Part shown: piece by piece, positions 1 to 11,946 of the stretch | Layout: every line of letters starts with the position of its first letter | Position numbering within the stretch: the first letter of the stretch is position 1 | Assembly (NCBI GenBank): GCA_016191785.1 | Contig: JACPVJ010000016.1 | Span: 208,393-272,392 of the forward strand | Reading direction: 5' to 3' | DNA from: Myxococcales bacterium | GTDB lineage: Bacteria; Myxococcota_A; Polyangia; Polyangiales; Polyangiaceae | Length of the DNA stretch: 64,000 nt | Position numbers and translations under genes: made by a program | Notes under the pieces: model-generated | Databases searched by the model: none | What the model saw: the letters and a program-made list of their open reading frames with translations, nothing else | Told to the model about the DNA's origin: nothing

Positions 1-1521
1 GGAATCGTGCACCGCGACCTGAAGCCCGACAACGTGATGCTGATCGACCGCGACGGGGATCCGCTCTTCGTCAAGGTGCTCGACTTCGGGATCGCCAAGA
101 TCGAGCTCGGCGGTACGCAGAGCCCGCTCACCCAGATGGGCAGCGTGTTCGGTACTCCCGAGTACATGGCCCCGGAACAGGCCGCGGGGACGCCGGTCGA
201 CGCTCGCGCCGACCTCTACACGTTGGGCGTGATCCTCTACGAGATGCTCAGCGGGAGGACGCCGTTTTCCGACGACGACCTGGTGGTGGTGCTCACTCGC
301 CAGATGACCGCGGACCCTCCGGCGCTGCCCGCCAGCATCGACCCCAATGTGGCCGCGCTCGTGATGCAGCTCTTGGCCAAGAACCCCGACGAGCGGCCGC
401 AGACCGCGCTCGATCTGATGGCGCGCATCGAGGCGTTCTCGGCGGTCGCCATCGGGTCGTCACCGCTTTCGGCGATGGTTCCCGTCACGCCGTCGCCGGA
501 CGTCGGCGCCCCGCTCAGCACCGGGGCCCCGTCGGTGGGCGAGGTCGCGTTCGGTGAGACGGTGCTCAGCCTGAGTGGCGAAGACCTGGCGCGGCTCGAG
601 GCGGCCAAAGCCAGCAGCGGCCCCAAGAAGCCGGGCCCGATCAGCCAGCTGCTCGGGCCGCTGTTCGCCAAGGCGCCGGTCCTGAAAGACCCGGTGAGCC
701 TGGGCGGGCAGCAGGTACCGGTCTGGGCCATCGCCGCCGCCGGGTTGGTCTTCGTCGGGCTCTTGTTCGTGATCGCGTTCGGCGCGCTCGTGGCGACCGG
801 GGTGTCTGCCGAGAGGCCCGGCCCCAGCGCTTCGAGCGTCGCGGCCGCCACCGCACCCCCGTCGCAAGGGGACCCGGACGCAATCACCAAACGCGCAGCG
901 GAAGGCGATCGCGACGCGCTGACCAAGCTTCAAGCGCGGCCCGACGCTCAGCGCTCGTCGGCCGAGTGGCGCGCGCTCGGTCGCGGTTTCTCGGTCATCG
1001 GTCACACCAAGCCCAGCCTCGACGCCTACAAGAAGGCCCTGGCTCTGGACCCCGGGCTGGCCAAAGAGCGTACCTTGCAAGCGGACGTGCGGCGCGCGGC
1101 CACGAGCTCGGCGACTGCGAGCGAGGCCTTCGAGCTCGCGCTCGCGCACCTGGGCTCCCGCGGTGCCGACTTGGTCTACGACGTCTGGTCTCAGACCCGC
1201 AGCGCGAAAGACGGCCAAGAAGTCGCACGCATTGCCAAGGGCGTGGTCGAAGGCGCCGCGATTCGCGCCAAGGCGTCTCAGCACCTGCTGGTCGCGCTCG
1301 ATCTGGCCAAGGCCAAGACCTGCCCGAACGCCAAGGCGCTCTTGCCGCGCGCCAAGCAGTTCGGCGACGCTCGCTCGCTCGGCAAGCTGCGGAGCTTCAG
1401 CGCGCGCAACGGCTGCGGCTTCTTGAGCCTCGGCGATTGCTACCCGTGCCTTCGAACCGGTGACGACCTATCCGAAGCGATCAAGGCCGCGGAAGGGCGG
1501 AAGGCGCCGACCTTCGAATGA
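1..1521 (+). CDS. Membrane-anchored Ser/Thr protein kinase, 5'-truncated by the window edge
   Basis: Open from the first base, so the start and the N-lobe (P-loop, ATP-binding Lys) lie outside the window. The visible part begins at the catalytic loop HRDLKPDN, followed by the DFG metal-binding motif and the activation-segment end [10 protein letters not shown], so the C-lobe is that of an active Hanks-type kinase. A Pro/Ser-rich linker leads to one membrane segment around visible residues 240-268, and then an extracytoplasmic region of about 230 residues with a TPR-like Ala/Lys-rich stretch and four closely placed Cys near the end. The stop overlaps the start of the MurE-like gene by four bases (ATGA), which suggests translational coupling. 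The signal sensed by the outer domain is unknown. Confidence 0.93.
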   Translation, partial: GIVHRDLKPDNVMLIDRDGDPLFVKVLDFGIAKIELGGTQSPLTQMGSVFGTPEYMAPEQAAGTPVDARADLYTLGVILYEMLSGRTPFSDDDLVVVLTRQMTADPPALPASIDPNVAALVMQLLAKNPDERPQTALDLMARIEAFSAVAIGSSPLSAMVPVTPSPDVGAPLSTGAPSVGEVAFGETVLSLSGEDLARLEAAKASSGPKKPGPISQLLGPLFAKAPVLKDPVSLGGQQVPVWAIAAAGLVFVGLLFVIAFGALVATGVSAERPGPSASSVAAATAPPSQGDPDAITKRAAEGDRDALTKLQARPDAQRSSAEWRALGRGFSVIGHTKPSLDAYKKALALDPGLAKERTLQADVRRAATSSATASEAFELALAHLGSRGADLVYDVWSQTRSAKDGQEVARIAKGVVEGAAIRAKASQHLLVALDLAKAKTCPNAKALLPRAKQFGDARSLGKLRSFSARNGCGFLSLGDCYPCLRTGDDLSEAIKAAEGRKAPTFE

Positions 1522-2777
1522 CGACCGTCGACTTCGCGCTGCACGCCGCGTTCGCGACGGCGGCCGTGACGGGGACCAACGGCAAGACCACCACCACCAG
1601 CATGATCGAGGCGATCGCCGCGGCGGCGGGCGAAGCCACGGCGCGCGTCACGACCTTGGGCGCGTGGGTGAACGGCGAACCCGTCGCCGAGGGCCCGACC
1701 CTCGAGGCCTTCGCGAACGCGGTCAGCCTGGGCGCCAAGGCCGGCATCCGGACGCTGGCGCTCGAGACCACGTCCCGCGCGCTGGCGGAAGGGTTCGCCC
1801 AACGGTGGCCGGCGCGGGTCGCGGTGTTCACCAACCTGAGCCGCGACCACCTCGACTATCACGGAGACCCGGAGCACTACCTCGCGGCCAAGGCCCAGCT
1901 GTTCATGCTCTTGCCGACCGACGGCTGCGCGGTGCTGAACGCTTGCGATCCGGCGAGCGCGTTGCTCGACGAAGTCACGCCCCAGTCGGTTCGGCGCATG
2001 GCCTACGCCGGCTCGATGCGCCGCGTGGCGCCCGACTGCTCGCGCCTGCCGCTCACGCTCGCCGCGGCCACCGTCGAGGTCGGCCGCGCGGGTACCCGCG
2101 CACGCCTCGAGCCTGGCCGGCTCGCCAAAGCCTTGGGCGGCGAGCTGACGCTCTCGGTGGTTGGGGAGCACAACGTCGACAACGCGCTCGGCGCGGCCCT
2201 GGCCGCGCATGCCCTCGGTTACGACGCGGCGAGCATCCGACGCGGGCTCGAGGGCTTCACCGGCGTGCGCGGGCGATTCGAGCGAGTCTTCGCCGACCCG
2301 CTGGTGGTGGTGGACTATGCACACACCGCGGACGCCCTGGCGCGCACGCTTCAGCTGGCCCGGGCCCTGGCCGGCGAGGGCAACGTGGTCTGCGTGTTCG
2401 GCTGCGGGGGGGGTAGCGACCCGGGGAAGCGCGCCGAAATGGGGAGGGTGGCGGCCGCGTGGTCCGACGCGGTGGTCGTCACCAGCGACAACCCCCGCGA
2501 AGAGGATCCGGCGGCGATCGCCCAAGCCGTGATGCTCGGCGCCGAGGAAGAAGCTCGCGGGCAAGGCCGTAAGGTTTTGCTATCGGAGCTCGATAGACGA
2601 TTGGCCATTCTGCGCGGCATCGGGATTGCCCGACAGGGGCGCGGTGATATCGTCGTCATCGCTGGAAAAGGCCACGAGACGACCCAATGGGTCGGCGACA
2701 AGAGTCTCCCCTTCGACGATGCAGAGGTCGCAAGAACCGCGTGTCGCGAAGCTTTCGAAAGGCAGGACGGGAAATGA
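1518..2777 (+). CDS. MurE-like Mur ligase lacking the N-terminal UDP-binding domain
   Basis: 419 residues that align by eye with MurE (UDP-MurNAc-tripeptide synthetase) from the ATP-binding domain onward. The P-loop TGTNGKTTTT sits at residues 18-27 instead of about 110. TNLSRDHLDYHG, the Lys of EHYLAAK (the carbamylated Lys position of MurE), VVDYAHT, the diaminopimelate-type DNPR motif and AGKGHE follow in order. The first Mur domain, about 90 residues that hold the UDP-sugar in MurE, is absent, and the MurE sugar-contacting SSHGL region is replaced by TTSRAL. A ligase acting on an unusual or non-nucleotide acceptor is therefore more likely than a second housekeeping MurE. It overlaps the kinase upstream and the lipoprotein downstream by ATGA, so the three form one operon. 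Confidence 0.88.
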   Translation: MTTVDFALHAAFATAAVTGTNGKTTTTSMIEAIAAAAGEATARVTTLGAWVNGEPVAEGPTLEAFANAVSLGAKAGIRTLALETTSRALAEGFAQRWPARVAVFTNLSRDHLDYHGDPEHYLAAKAQLFMLLPTDGCAVLNACDPASALLDEVTPQSVRRMAYAGSMRRVAPDCSRLPLTLAAATVEVGRAGTRARLEPGRLAKALGGELTLSVVGEHNVDNALGAALAAHALGYDAASIRRGLEGFTGVRGRFERVFADPLVVVDYAHTADALARTLQLARALAGEGNVVCVFGCGGGSDPGKRAEMGRVAAAWSDAVVVTSDNPREEDPAAIAQAVMLGAEEEARGQGRKVLLSELDRRLAILRGIGIARQGRGDIVVIAGKGHETTQWVGDKSLPFDDAEVARTACREAFERQDGK

Positions 2778-3139
2778 AGATCGATCGCGAGAAGTTCTTG
2801 GCATTGGCAGTGCTCACCGGCGCCATGTGCGGTGCGGGCTGCTACGTGGAGAGCGGTCCCCCCCGCAACCAGCAGCCCCCTCCCGGCCCGCCGCCGCCCG
2901 GCGCGCCGCCGCCGGCGGCGCAGCCGGCACCTCCCCCCGCGCAGCCCCAAGCGGGCCCACCCGCACAGCCGGGCGCGGCGCCCGCTGCGCAGCCGAGCGC
3001 GGCCCCGTCGCCGTTCCCGCCCGGATTCCAGCCGCCGCCTGGCTGGCAGCCGCCGCCCGGATGGACGCCTCCGGCGGGAGGGTGGACGCCACCGGCCGCT
3101 GAAGGCGGCGCGCCGCCGCCACCCACGAAGGAAAAATAG
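2774..3139 (+). CDS. Small Pro/Ala-rich lipoprotein
   Basis: 121 residues. The start chosen is the ATG overlapping the ligase stop (ATGA). Residues 1-23 form a signal peptide with lipobox-like CGAGC. The rest is almost entirely Pro, Ala, Gln and Gly, with repeated PPPGW and PPAGGW units toward the C-terminus. It has no recognisable domain; a flexible spacer between envelope layers is the usual reading of such composition. It is the last gene of the kinase / Mur ligase operon and is followed within 25 bases by a terminator. Confidence 0.8.
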   Translation: MKIDREKFLALAVLTGAMCGAGCYVESGPPRNQQPPPGPPPPGAPPPAAQPAPPPAQPQAGPPAQPGAAPAAQPSAAPSPFPPGFQPPPGWQPPPGWTPPAGGWTPPAAEGGAPPPPTKEK

Positions 3140-3159
3140 TCGCGCCCGCGTCTGCACGG

Positions 3160-3192
3160 AGCCCGGAGGCCAGCCGCCTCCGGGCTTTTTTT
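3160..3192 (+). terminator. Rho-independent terminator
   Basis: An 11-bp perfect stem (AGCCCGGAGGC / GCCTCCGGGCT) with loop CAGCC is followed by a run of seven T. It closes the kinase / Mur ligase / lipoprotein operon and separates it from the regulator-metH unit. Confidence 0.95.
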
Positions 3193-3203
3193 GCGTGCGC
3201 GGC

Positions 3204-3232
3204 TTGACCCACTCGGCCACGGTCCGTAGCAT
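3204..3232 (+). promoter_or_regulatory. Sigma-70-like promoter of the regulator-metH operon
   Basis: TTGACC (3204-3209), a 17-base spacer and TAGCAT (3227-3232). Transcription would start near 3239-3241, about 20 bases before the ATG and inside the inverted repeat 3231-3262. Inferred from sequence only. Confidence 0.6.
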
Positions 3233-3262
3233 CTATCCGTTCATCAGGATTGACGGATAGAT
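3231..3262. promoter_or_regulatory. Perfect 10-bp inverted repeat, candidate autoregulatory operator
   Basis: ATCTATCCGT and ACGGATAGAT are exact reverse complements separated by 12 bases. The repeat covers the -10 end, the predicted transcription start and the first bases of the ArsR-type gene, an ideal place for repression. The regulator itself is the obvious candidate to bind it. Confidence 0.65.
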
Positions 3263-4201
3263 GCCCACCGTCGACTCGACCGTCGAGCTGCTCCACCTGT
3301 TCGGGGATGCCACCCGCGTGCGCCTCCTCGCGCTCTTGTCGGACGAGGAGCTGACCGTGGCCGAGCTCACCTCGATCACCGAGCTGCCGCAGTCGCGGGT
3401 CTCGACCCACCTCGGCCGGCTCCGGGACGCGGGCCTGCTCCGCGACCGCAAGATCGGCGCCTCGACCAAGTACGCCGTCAACGACGTGGCCATGCCGGGT
3501 GACGCGCGTCGGGTCTGGGAGCTGGTGCGCGCCGATCTGGACGACACCTTGCTCGAGGCCGACCGCGCTCGCCGCGACCGCCTGCGCGCCGCCACCGCGG
3601 AGCCGTGGCCCGATTTGATCGCCGGACAGATGGAGCGCCACTATTCACCGGGGCGCACCTGGGAAGCCACCGCGCGCGGGCTACTCGGTTTCGTCCGACT
3701 CGGCGACGTGCTCGACCTGGGTTCGGGTGACGGCGCCATCGCCGACCTCGTGGCGCGGCGTGCGCGCAGCATCACGTGCATCGATCGGAGCGAGCGCGTG
3801 GTCGAAGCCGCGCGCCAGCGTCTACTTCGCCACCCGAACGTGCGGGTCGAGGTGGGCGACATGCACGCCCTCGAGCTCAGGGACGCCAGCTTCGACCAGG
3901 TGTTGATGCTGAGCGCGTTGACCTATGCCGAGCGCCCCGATCGAGCGCTGTCGGAGGCAGCCCGCGTGCTCCGCCCTGGCGGCACGCTGGCGCTGGTGAC
4001 GCTCGCGGCGCACTCGCACCGCGACGCGACCGCCGCCTACGGCCACGTTCAGCCCGGCTTCGAGCCCCAGGTGCTCCGGGGCCTGATGGCTGACGCCGGC
4101 CTCGAGGTGCTCGAGTGCCAGGTGACCTCCCGAGAGCGGACCAAACCCTACTTCGAGATCGTCACCGCCTTTGCCGAGAAGAAGCCGAGAAAGCCTGCCC
4201 A

Positions 4202-4205
<4 letters not shown>
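3261..4205 (+). CDS. ArsR-family regulator fused to a SAM-dependent methyltransferase-like domain
   Basis: 314 residues. Residues 8-75 are an ArsR-type winged helix ([14 protein letters not shown], recognition helix [17 protein letters not shown]). Residues 125-280 form a class I methyltransferase fold with SAM motif VLDLGSGDG and the post-motif [13 protein letters not shown]. No ArsR metal-binding Cys/His pattern is visible. ArsR proteins with this architecture include SahR, which senses S-adenosylhomocysteine and controls methionine-cycle genes; overlap with metH by ATGA supports the same role. The second domain could sense SAH/SAM or be catalytic. A paralogue of the same architecture lies beside ahcY at 47198. 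There is no clear Shine-Dalgarno site because the inverted repeat occupies that position. Confidence 0.9.
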
Positions 4206-7915
<3,710 letters not shown>

Positions 7916-7919
7916 GCGC

Positions 7920-8387
7920 TCAGCTCTCGAGGTACTGCTTCGGATCTTTCCGGAAGCGGGTCACGCACCCCTCGCAGCAGAAGTGATACGTCTTGCCTCC
8001 GTGGTCGGCCTTCGGTGAGTCGGCCTTGACCACGAACACCGAGTTGGTGACCGGGCAGCGCGTGCGATCGCCGAGCTTCGCTTGAGAAACGGGCACCACG
8101 GGCCGATCGGCGTTGCCGGTGTCGTGCCCGGCGCAGCCACAGCCAGCGGGTGCCTCTGCCTTGGCTGCCTGTCCGCAACCCCCCGCTTGCTCGTCGTGAC
8201 CTGCGCCCATGCCGCACCCGCCAGCTTTGGCGGCTGGGGCCGGGGCCGCCGCTGCCGCGGCTTGGGGTGCTACCGCAGCGGGCTTGGTCGGCTCCGGCTT
8301 GGGTGCTTCGTCGTTCTCGCAACCGAGCGCGATGAAGGCACAGATGGAAAGCGCGGGGAGGGCGAACACTGACGACGGGCGAGCCAT
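7920..8387 (-). CDS. YHS-domain lipoprotein with Gly/Cys/His-rich segment
   Basis: 155 residues. Signal peptide with lipobox ALGC at Cys23. An Ala/Pro spacer is followed by a segment with GGCGMG, GGCG and GCGCAGHD around residues 57-91 that looks metal-binding. The C-terminal 45 residues (CPVTNSVF...YHFCCEGCVTRF) match YHS/TRASH-type domains, which bind metals such as copper. The ATG at 8387 was chosen because it gives a proper signal peptide; upstream in-frame codons do not. It converges on metH with four bases between the stops. A periplasmic metal-handling role is inferred. Confidence 0.85.
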   Translation of the reverse strand: MARPSSVFALPALSICAFIALGCENDEAPKPEPTKPAAVAPQAAAAAAPAPAAKAGGCGMGAGHDEQAGGCGQAAKAEAPAGCGCAGHDTGNADRPVVPVSQAKLGDRTRCPVTNSVFVVKADSPKADHGGKTYHFCCEGCVTRFRKDPKQYLES

Positions 8388-8446
8388 GGGAAGGCGGTTT
8401 CCTAGCATCGTCGTCGGCGCCTTTCGAGCCCAGAAACCCCGGCCCC

Positions 8447-9439
8447 TCAGGGAACTGCGCGAGATTCCGGGTATTTTGCCGGGGGGTGGTTGAAGCCCCA
8501 GCCCAGCTGGAAGGCGGCAAAGAACGCCGGAGCCGCCGGCCGATCGAACTCGTCTTCGGTCCCCTCGGTGCACGACCCGAGCTCACACCGCCCGGTGACT
8601 TTGCCCCCGAAGCCCCGACCGATGTCGATCTCGAATCCGAAACGAGTGCCGTCGTCGGTGACCCACTCGAACGGCATCGAGAGCGCGAGCAGCGAGCCGT
8701 AGTCGCCCACGTTCGTCGTGTGGAACGCGAGCCCGGGTGCAAAGACGAAGTTCCGACGCACGACCGCGCCCACCCCGGCTGCCGCGCCCACCAGCACCGA
8801 GGGGCGATCCGAGGCCACGCCCACGTAGCCGCTCGGCAGCGAGCTGTCCTCGTCGTACGAGCTGGCGTAGGCCATGTCGTCATCGGGCTCGCTGGTGAAG
8901 AGCAGCGCGCGGACCACGAGACGGAATCGTGACGCGAGGTACGCACCGCCTTGAACGCCGACCGTGAAGAAGTGGTCGTAGCGCTTGTCTGCCGCCACGC
9001 CGGCCACCAGCAGATCGATGAACGGCGTCGTCTGGCCCGCGGCGTCTTCCGGATACTGCGGCTTGGGCCGAGCCGGCGGAGCCCAACCGTAGCCGGGTGG
9101 CGGGTAGTAGTATCCCGGCGGCGGGTAGCCGTAGCCGTAGCCGGGCGGTGGATACTGCTCGTACCCGCTTGGCGGTGGGTATCCCGGCGGTGGGTATCCC
9201 GGCGGTGGGTAGCCCGGAGCGGGCTGTCCTGCTCGTGGCGCGGGCGTCGCGGGCACTGCGCTCGGTGCAGTCGGCGGAGCGACCGGTGGCGTACTGGAAG
9301 CTGGGGCCGACGCCGTGGCGGTGCCGGGTGGCGCAGCGGGCTGTGGCGGGAGCGAGCCCGTCGCGCTCTGCGCCAGGACTACCGCGGGACAGAGGGCACA
9401 CAGACCGACGGGCAACCACACTCTGGCCGAGGAGCGCAT
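8447..9439 (-). CDS. Secreted Pro/Gly/Tyr-rich protein with predicted outer-membrane barrel-like C-terminus
   Basis: 330 residues. Signal peptide of about 24 residues ending LAQS. Residues 30-75 are Ala/Pro/Thr-rich, then a region to about residue 125 is built from degenerate GYPPPG repeats. The last 190 residues have alternating hydrophobic/polar strands, many Gly and aromatics, and no long hydrophobic helix, consistent with an outer-membrane beta structure. I do not recognise a family. The DNA repeats encode the GYPPPG units (roughly 9080-9225). It is divergent from the desaturase gene. Confidence 0.8.
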   Translation of the reverse strand: MRSSARVWLPVGLCALCPAVVLAQSATGSLPPQPAAPPGTATASAPASSTPPVAPPTAPSAVPATPAPRAGQPAPGYPPPGYPPPGYPPPSGYEQYPPPGYGYGYPPPGYYYPPPGYGWAPPARPKPQYPEDAAGQTTPFIDLLVAGVAADKRYDHFFTVGVQGGAYLASRFRLVVRALLFTSEPDDDMAYASSYDEDSSLPSGYVGVASDRPSVLVGAAAGVGAVVRRNFVFAPGLAFHTTNVGDYGSLLALSMPFEWVTDDGTRFGFEIDIGRGFGGKVTGRCELGSCTEGTEDEFDRPAAPAFFAAFQLGWGFNHPPAKYPESRAVP

Positions 9440-9527
9440 CAGCGCAGAATAGGCCGATCGCGCCTGTCAGGACGAAATGACGAAGTTGTGTCTGTAACCT
9501 GACGGTGCATTTCCTATTCAGTACGGG

Positions 9528-10424
9528 ATGGATAGCGCCGGAATTGGGTACACGCGGGGGCGGGACGAGCGGGTCAGCTGGGTGAAGTCGGTCCCTTTCA
9601 TCCTGATGCACGCGATGCCCCTCGGCATCCTCTGGACCGGGTTCGGCTGGAAGGAAGCGGCGCTCTGCGCCGCGCTCTACCTGGTCCGGATGTTCTTCAT
9701 CACCGCGGGCTACCACCGCTACTTCGCGCACCGCGCATTCAAGACCGGACGGGTGATGCAGTTTCTGCTCGCGTTCGGGGGCGGCACCGCGGCGCAGAAG
9801 GGGGTGCTGTGGTGGGCCGGGCATCACCGACATCACCACAAGCACTCCGATCTGCCGACCGACATCCACTCGCCGAAGCGTGGCTTCTGGTGGAGTCACA
9901 TGGGCTGGATCTTGTGCGAGAAGTACGACGCCACGCCCACGGCCCAGATCAAGGACTTCGCCAAGTATCCGGAGCTCCGGTGGCTCGACCGCTGGCACCT
10001 GGTGCCGTCGGTCGCACTCGGCGCGGCCTGCCTCTTCCTCGGAGGGCCGAGCGCTTTGTTTGGCGGCTTCTTCCTCTCGACGGCGTTGCTCTATCACGGC
10101 ACCTTCGTGATCAACTCGGTCACGCACGTCTTCGGGCGGCGGCGCTACGCCACCGCCGACACCAGCAAGAACTCACTCTTGCTGGCGCTCGTCACGCTCG
10201 GCGAGGGCTGGCACAACAACCACCACTATTACCAGTCGACCGCGAACCAGGGCTTCTTCTGGTGGGAGGTCGACCTCAGCTTCTACGTGCTGAAGCTGAT
10301 GGGCTGGCTCGGGTTGGTGTGGGACCTCCGCACGCCGTCGCACAAGATCCGCATGTCGAACTGGGAGGCCGCGACGACCGAGCTGCCGGCGCGGCAGGTG
10401 TCCGAACACCCGATCGCGGCGTGA
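9528..10424 (+). CDS. Acyl-CoA / fatty acid desaturase (delta-9 type)
   Basis: 298 residues with the three His boxes of membrane di-iron desaturases: HRYFAH at residues 63-68, HHRHHH near residue 100, and EGWHNNHH near residue 228. Hydrophobic pairs flank the boxes (residues 20-55 and 160-190). Such enzymes introduce a cis double bond in saturated acyl chains at the inner membrane using oxygen and reduced ferredoxin or cytochrome b5-type donors. The length is shorter than eukaryotic homologues, which carry a cytochrome domain absent here. It stands alone, divergent from 8447-9439. Confidence 0.93.
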   Translation: MDSAGIGYTRGRDERVSWVKSVPFILMHAMPLGILWTGFGWKEAALCAALYLVRMFFITAGYHRYFAHRAFKTGRVMQFLLAFGGGTAAQKGVLWWAGHHRHHHKHSDLPTDIHSPKRGFWWSHMGWILCEKYDATPTAQIKDFAKYPELRWLDRWHLVPSVALGAACLFLGGPSALFGGFFLSTALLYHGTFVINSVTHVFGRRRYATADTSKNSLLLALVTLGEGWHNNHHYYQSTANQGFFWWEVDLSFYVLKLMGWLGLVWDLRTPSHKIRMSNWEAATTELPARQVSEHPIAA

Positions 10425-10449
10425 GCGCCCGAGCGGCCCAGCGCCCAGG

Positions 10450-11940
10450 TCAGTCCAGCTTCACGCCGGCCTTGGACAAGAGCTCTTTGAACGACTGCTT
10501 GTCGTTCGACTTCATGTAAGCCTCTTTCGGGTCGACCAGGCCGTTCTTCACGTGCTGAAGCAGGTGGTCGTTCATGGTCTGCATCCCCAGCGCGCGGCCG
10601 GTCTGGAGCAGGCTGGCGATCTGGTAGGTCTTGCCCTCGCGGATCAGGTTCGACACCGCGGGCGTGGTCACCAAGATCTCGTACGCGGCCACCCGGCCGC
10701 CGCCCTTCTTCTTGCACAGCACCTGGGCGATGACGCCCCGCAGCGACTCGCTCAGCATGGTGCGGATCTGCGCCTGCTGCTCGGGTGGAAACTGGTCGAT
10801 GATGCGGTCGATGGTGCTGGTGGCGCTGGTGGTGTGCAGCGTGCCGAACACCAAGTGCCCGGTCTCGGCGGTCTCGACCGCGATGGCGATCGTCTCGAGA
10901 TCGCGCATCTCGCCCACCAGCACGATGTCGGGGTCCTCGCGCAGCGCGGCGCGAAGGGCCGCCTTGAAGGACTTGGTGTGCACGCCGACCTCGCGCTGGT
11001 TCACCAGACAGCGCTTGTTGGGGTGCACGAACTCGATCGGGTCCTCGATCGTGATGATGTGATCGGCGCGGTTCTGGTTGACGTAGTCGATCAGCGTGGC
11101 GAGCGTCGTGCTCTTGCCGCTGCCGGTCGGGCCGGTGACCAGCACCAGCCCCTTGGTCAGCCAGCACAGGTCCAGCACCTTCGGCGGCAGCCCGAGACGC
11201 TCGACGGGCACGAGCTCGAAGGGGATCTGACGGAAGACCGCCCCCGGCCCGTTCGAATCCATGAAGTAGTTCGCGCGGAATCGCGCCACGCCCGGGATGG
11301 GATGGGCGAAGTCGGTGTCCCAGGTCTCGTCGAACTGGGCGCGGTTTCGCGCTGGCAAGATCTCGACGAGCAGCGCCCGGAGCTGTTCGCCCGACAGCTT
11401 GCCGTGCTTCTCGAGCGTGGTCATGGCGCCGCTGAGCCGCAGCATCGGCTCGACGCCGGTGGCCAGGTGCAGGTCGCTCGCGCCCAGGCGAACCATTTCC
11501 CGTAGAAACACGTTGATGCGCGGCTCGCCGGGTGCGGTGTTCACTGGCGGCGGAGCGATCGACCCGCGCACCTGGGGCACGCGTGGCATCGGCGGTTCCA
11601 GCATCGGCGGCCGCGGGCCGCCCGCCGGCGCGGCACCGTCGCCGGCCTTCGGCGAGAGGCGGATCCGCCACTTGTCCGGGCGATCGGTCTCGACCACGAC
11701 CTCGACCGCGGCACCCTCGGCGTCGTGGGCGAACGAGACCTTCCCGTACTGCTTCAGCGACTGGATCTGCTCGGTGGTCATGCACTCTTGGAGCATGCTC
11801 ACCAGTTGCTTGTGATCGACGCGGTTGGTGGTCAGGCGCTCGCCGGTCTCGAAACAGAAGCGGGCGACCTGATCGCTCTGGAGCTCGAGGGCCTGAGCCC
11901 CATGGCGGAACAAGTGGCGGACGTACGCGTCGATCTGCAT
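10450..11940 (-). CDS. PilT/PilU-family type IV pilus retraction ATPase with extra N-terminal domain
   Basis: 496 residues against about 345 for PilT. The PilT core starts near residue 143 (GASDLHLATG), with Walker A GPTGSGKST at 270-278, Asp box, Walker B region DPDIVLVGEMRD and His box GTLHTTSATSTIDR, so ATPase residues are intact. Residues 1-98 resemble a degenerate second copy of the PilT N-terminal PAS-like domain (VRHLFRHGAQALELQ), joined by a Pro-rich linker. The enzyme would power pilus retraction at the inner-membrane base (gliding or twitching). No other pil gene is in the window, typical of dispersed pilT paralogues. Confidence 0.93.
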   Translation of the reverse strand: MQIDAYVRHLFRHGAQALELQSDQVARFCFETGERLTTNRVDHKQLVSMLQECMTTEQIQSLKQYGKVSFAHDAEGAAVEVVVETDRPDKWRIRLSPKAGDGAAPAGGPRPPMLEPPMPRVPQVRGSIAPPPVNTAPGEPRINVFLREMVRLGASDLHLATGVEPMLRLSGAMTTLEKHGKLSGEQLRALLVEILPARNRAQFDETWDTDFAHPIPGVARFRANYFMDSNGPGAVFRQIPFELVPVERLGLPPKVLDLCWLTKGLVLVTGPTGSGKSTTLATLIDYVNQNRADHIITIEDPIEFVHPNKRCLVNQREVGVHTKSFKAALRAALREDPDIVLVGEMRDLETIAIAVETAETGHLVFGTLHTTSATSTIDRIIDQFPPEQQAQIRTMLSESLRGVIAQVLCKKKGGGRVAAYEILVTTPAVSNLIREGKTYQIASLLQTGRALGMQTMNDHLLQHVKNGLVDPKEAYMKSNDKQSFKELLSKAGVKLD

Positions 11941-11946
11941 GCAGCC

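Noticed and set aside
3181..3230. tRNA-like or small RNA element after the terminator
   Set aside because: Only the terminator T run and promoter hexamers are present; no cloverleaf can be drawn.
9080..9225. Tandem DNA repeats, considered as a CRISPR-like or satellite repeat
   Set aside because: The repeats encode GYPPPG units in frame in a secreted protein and have no spacers.
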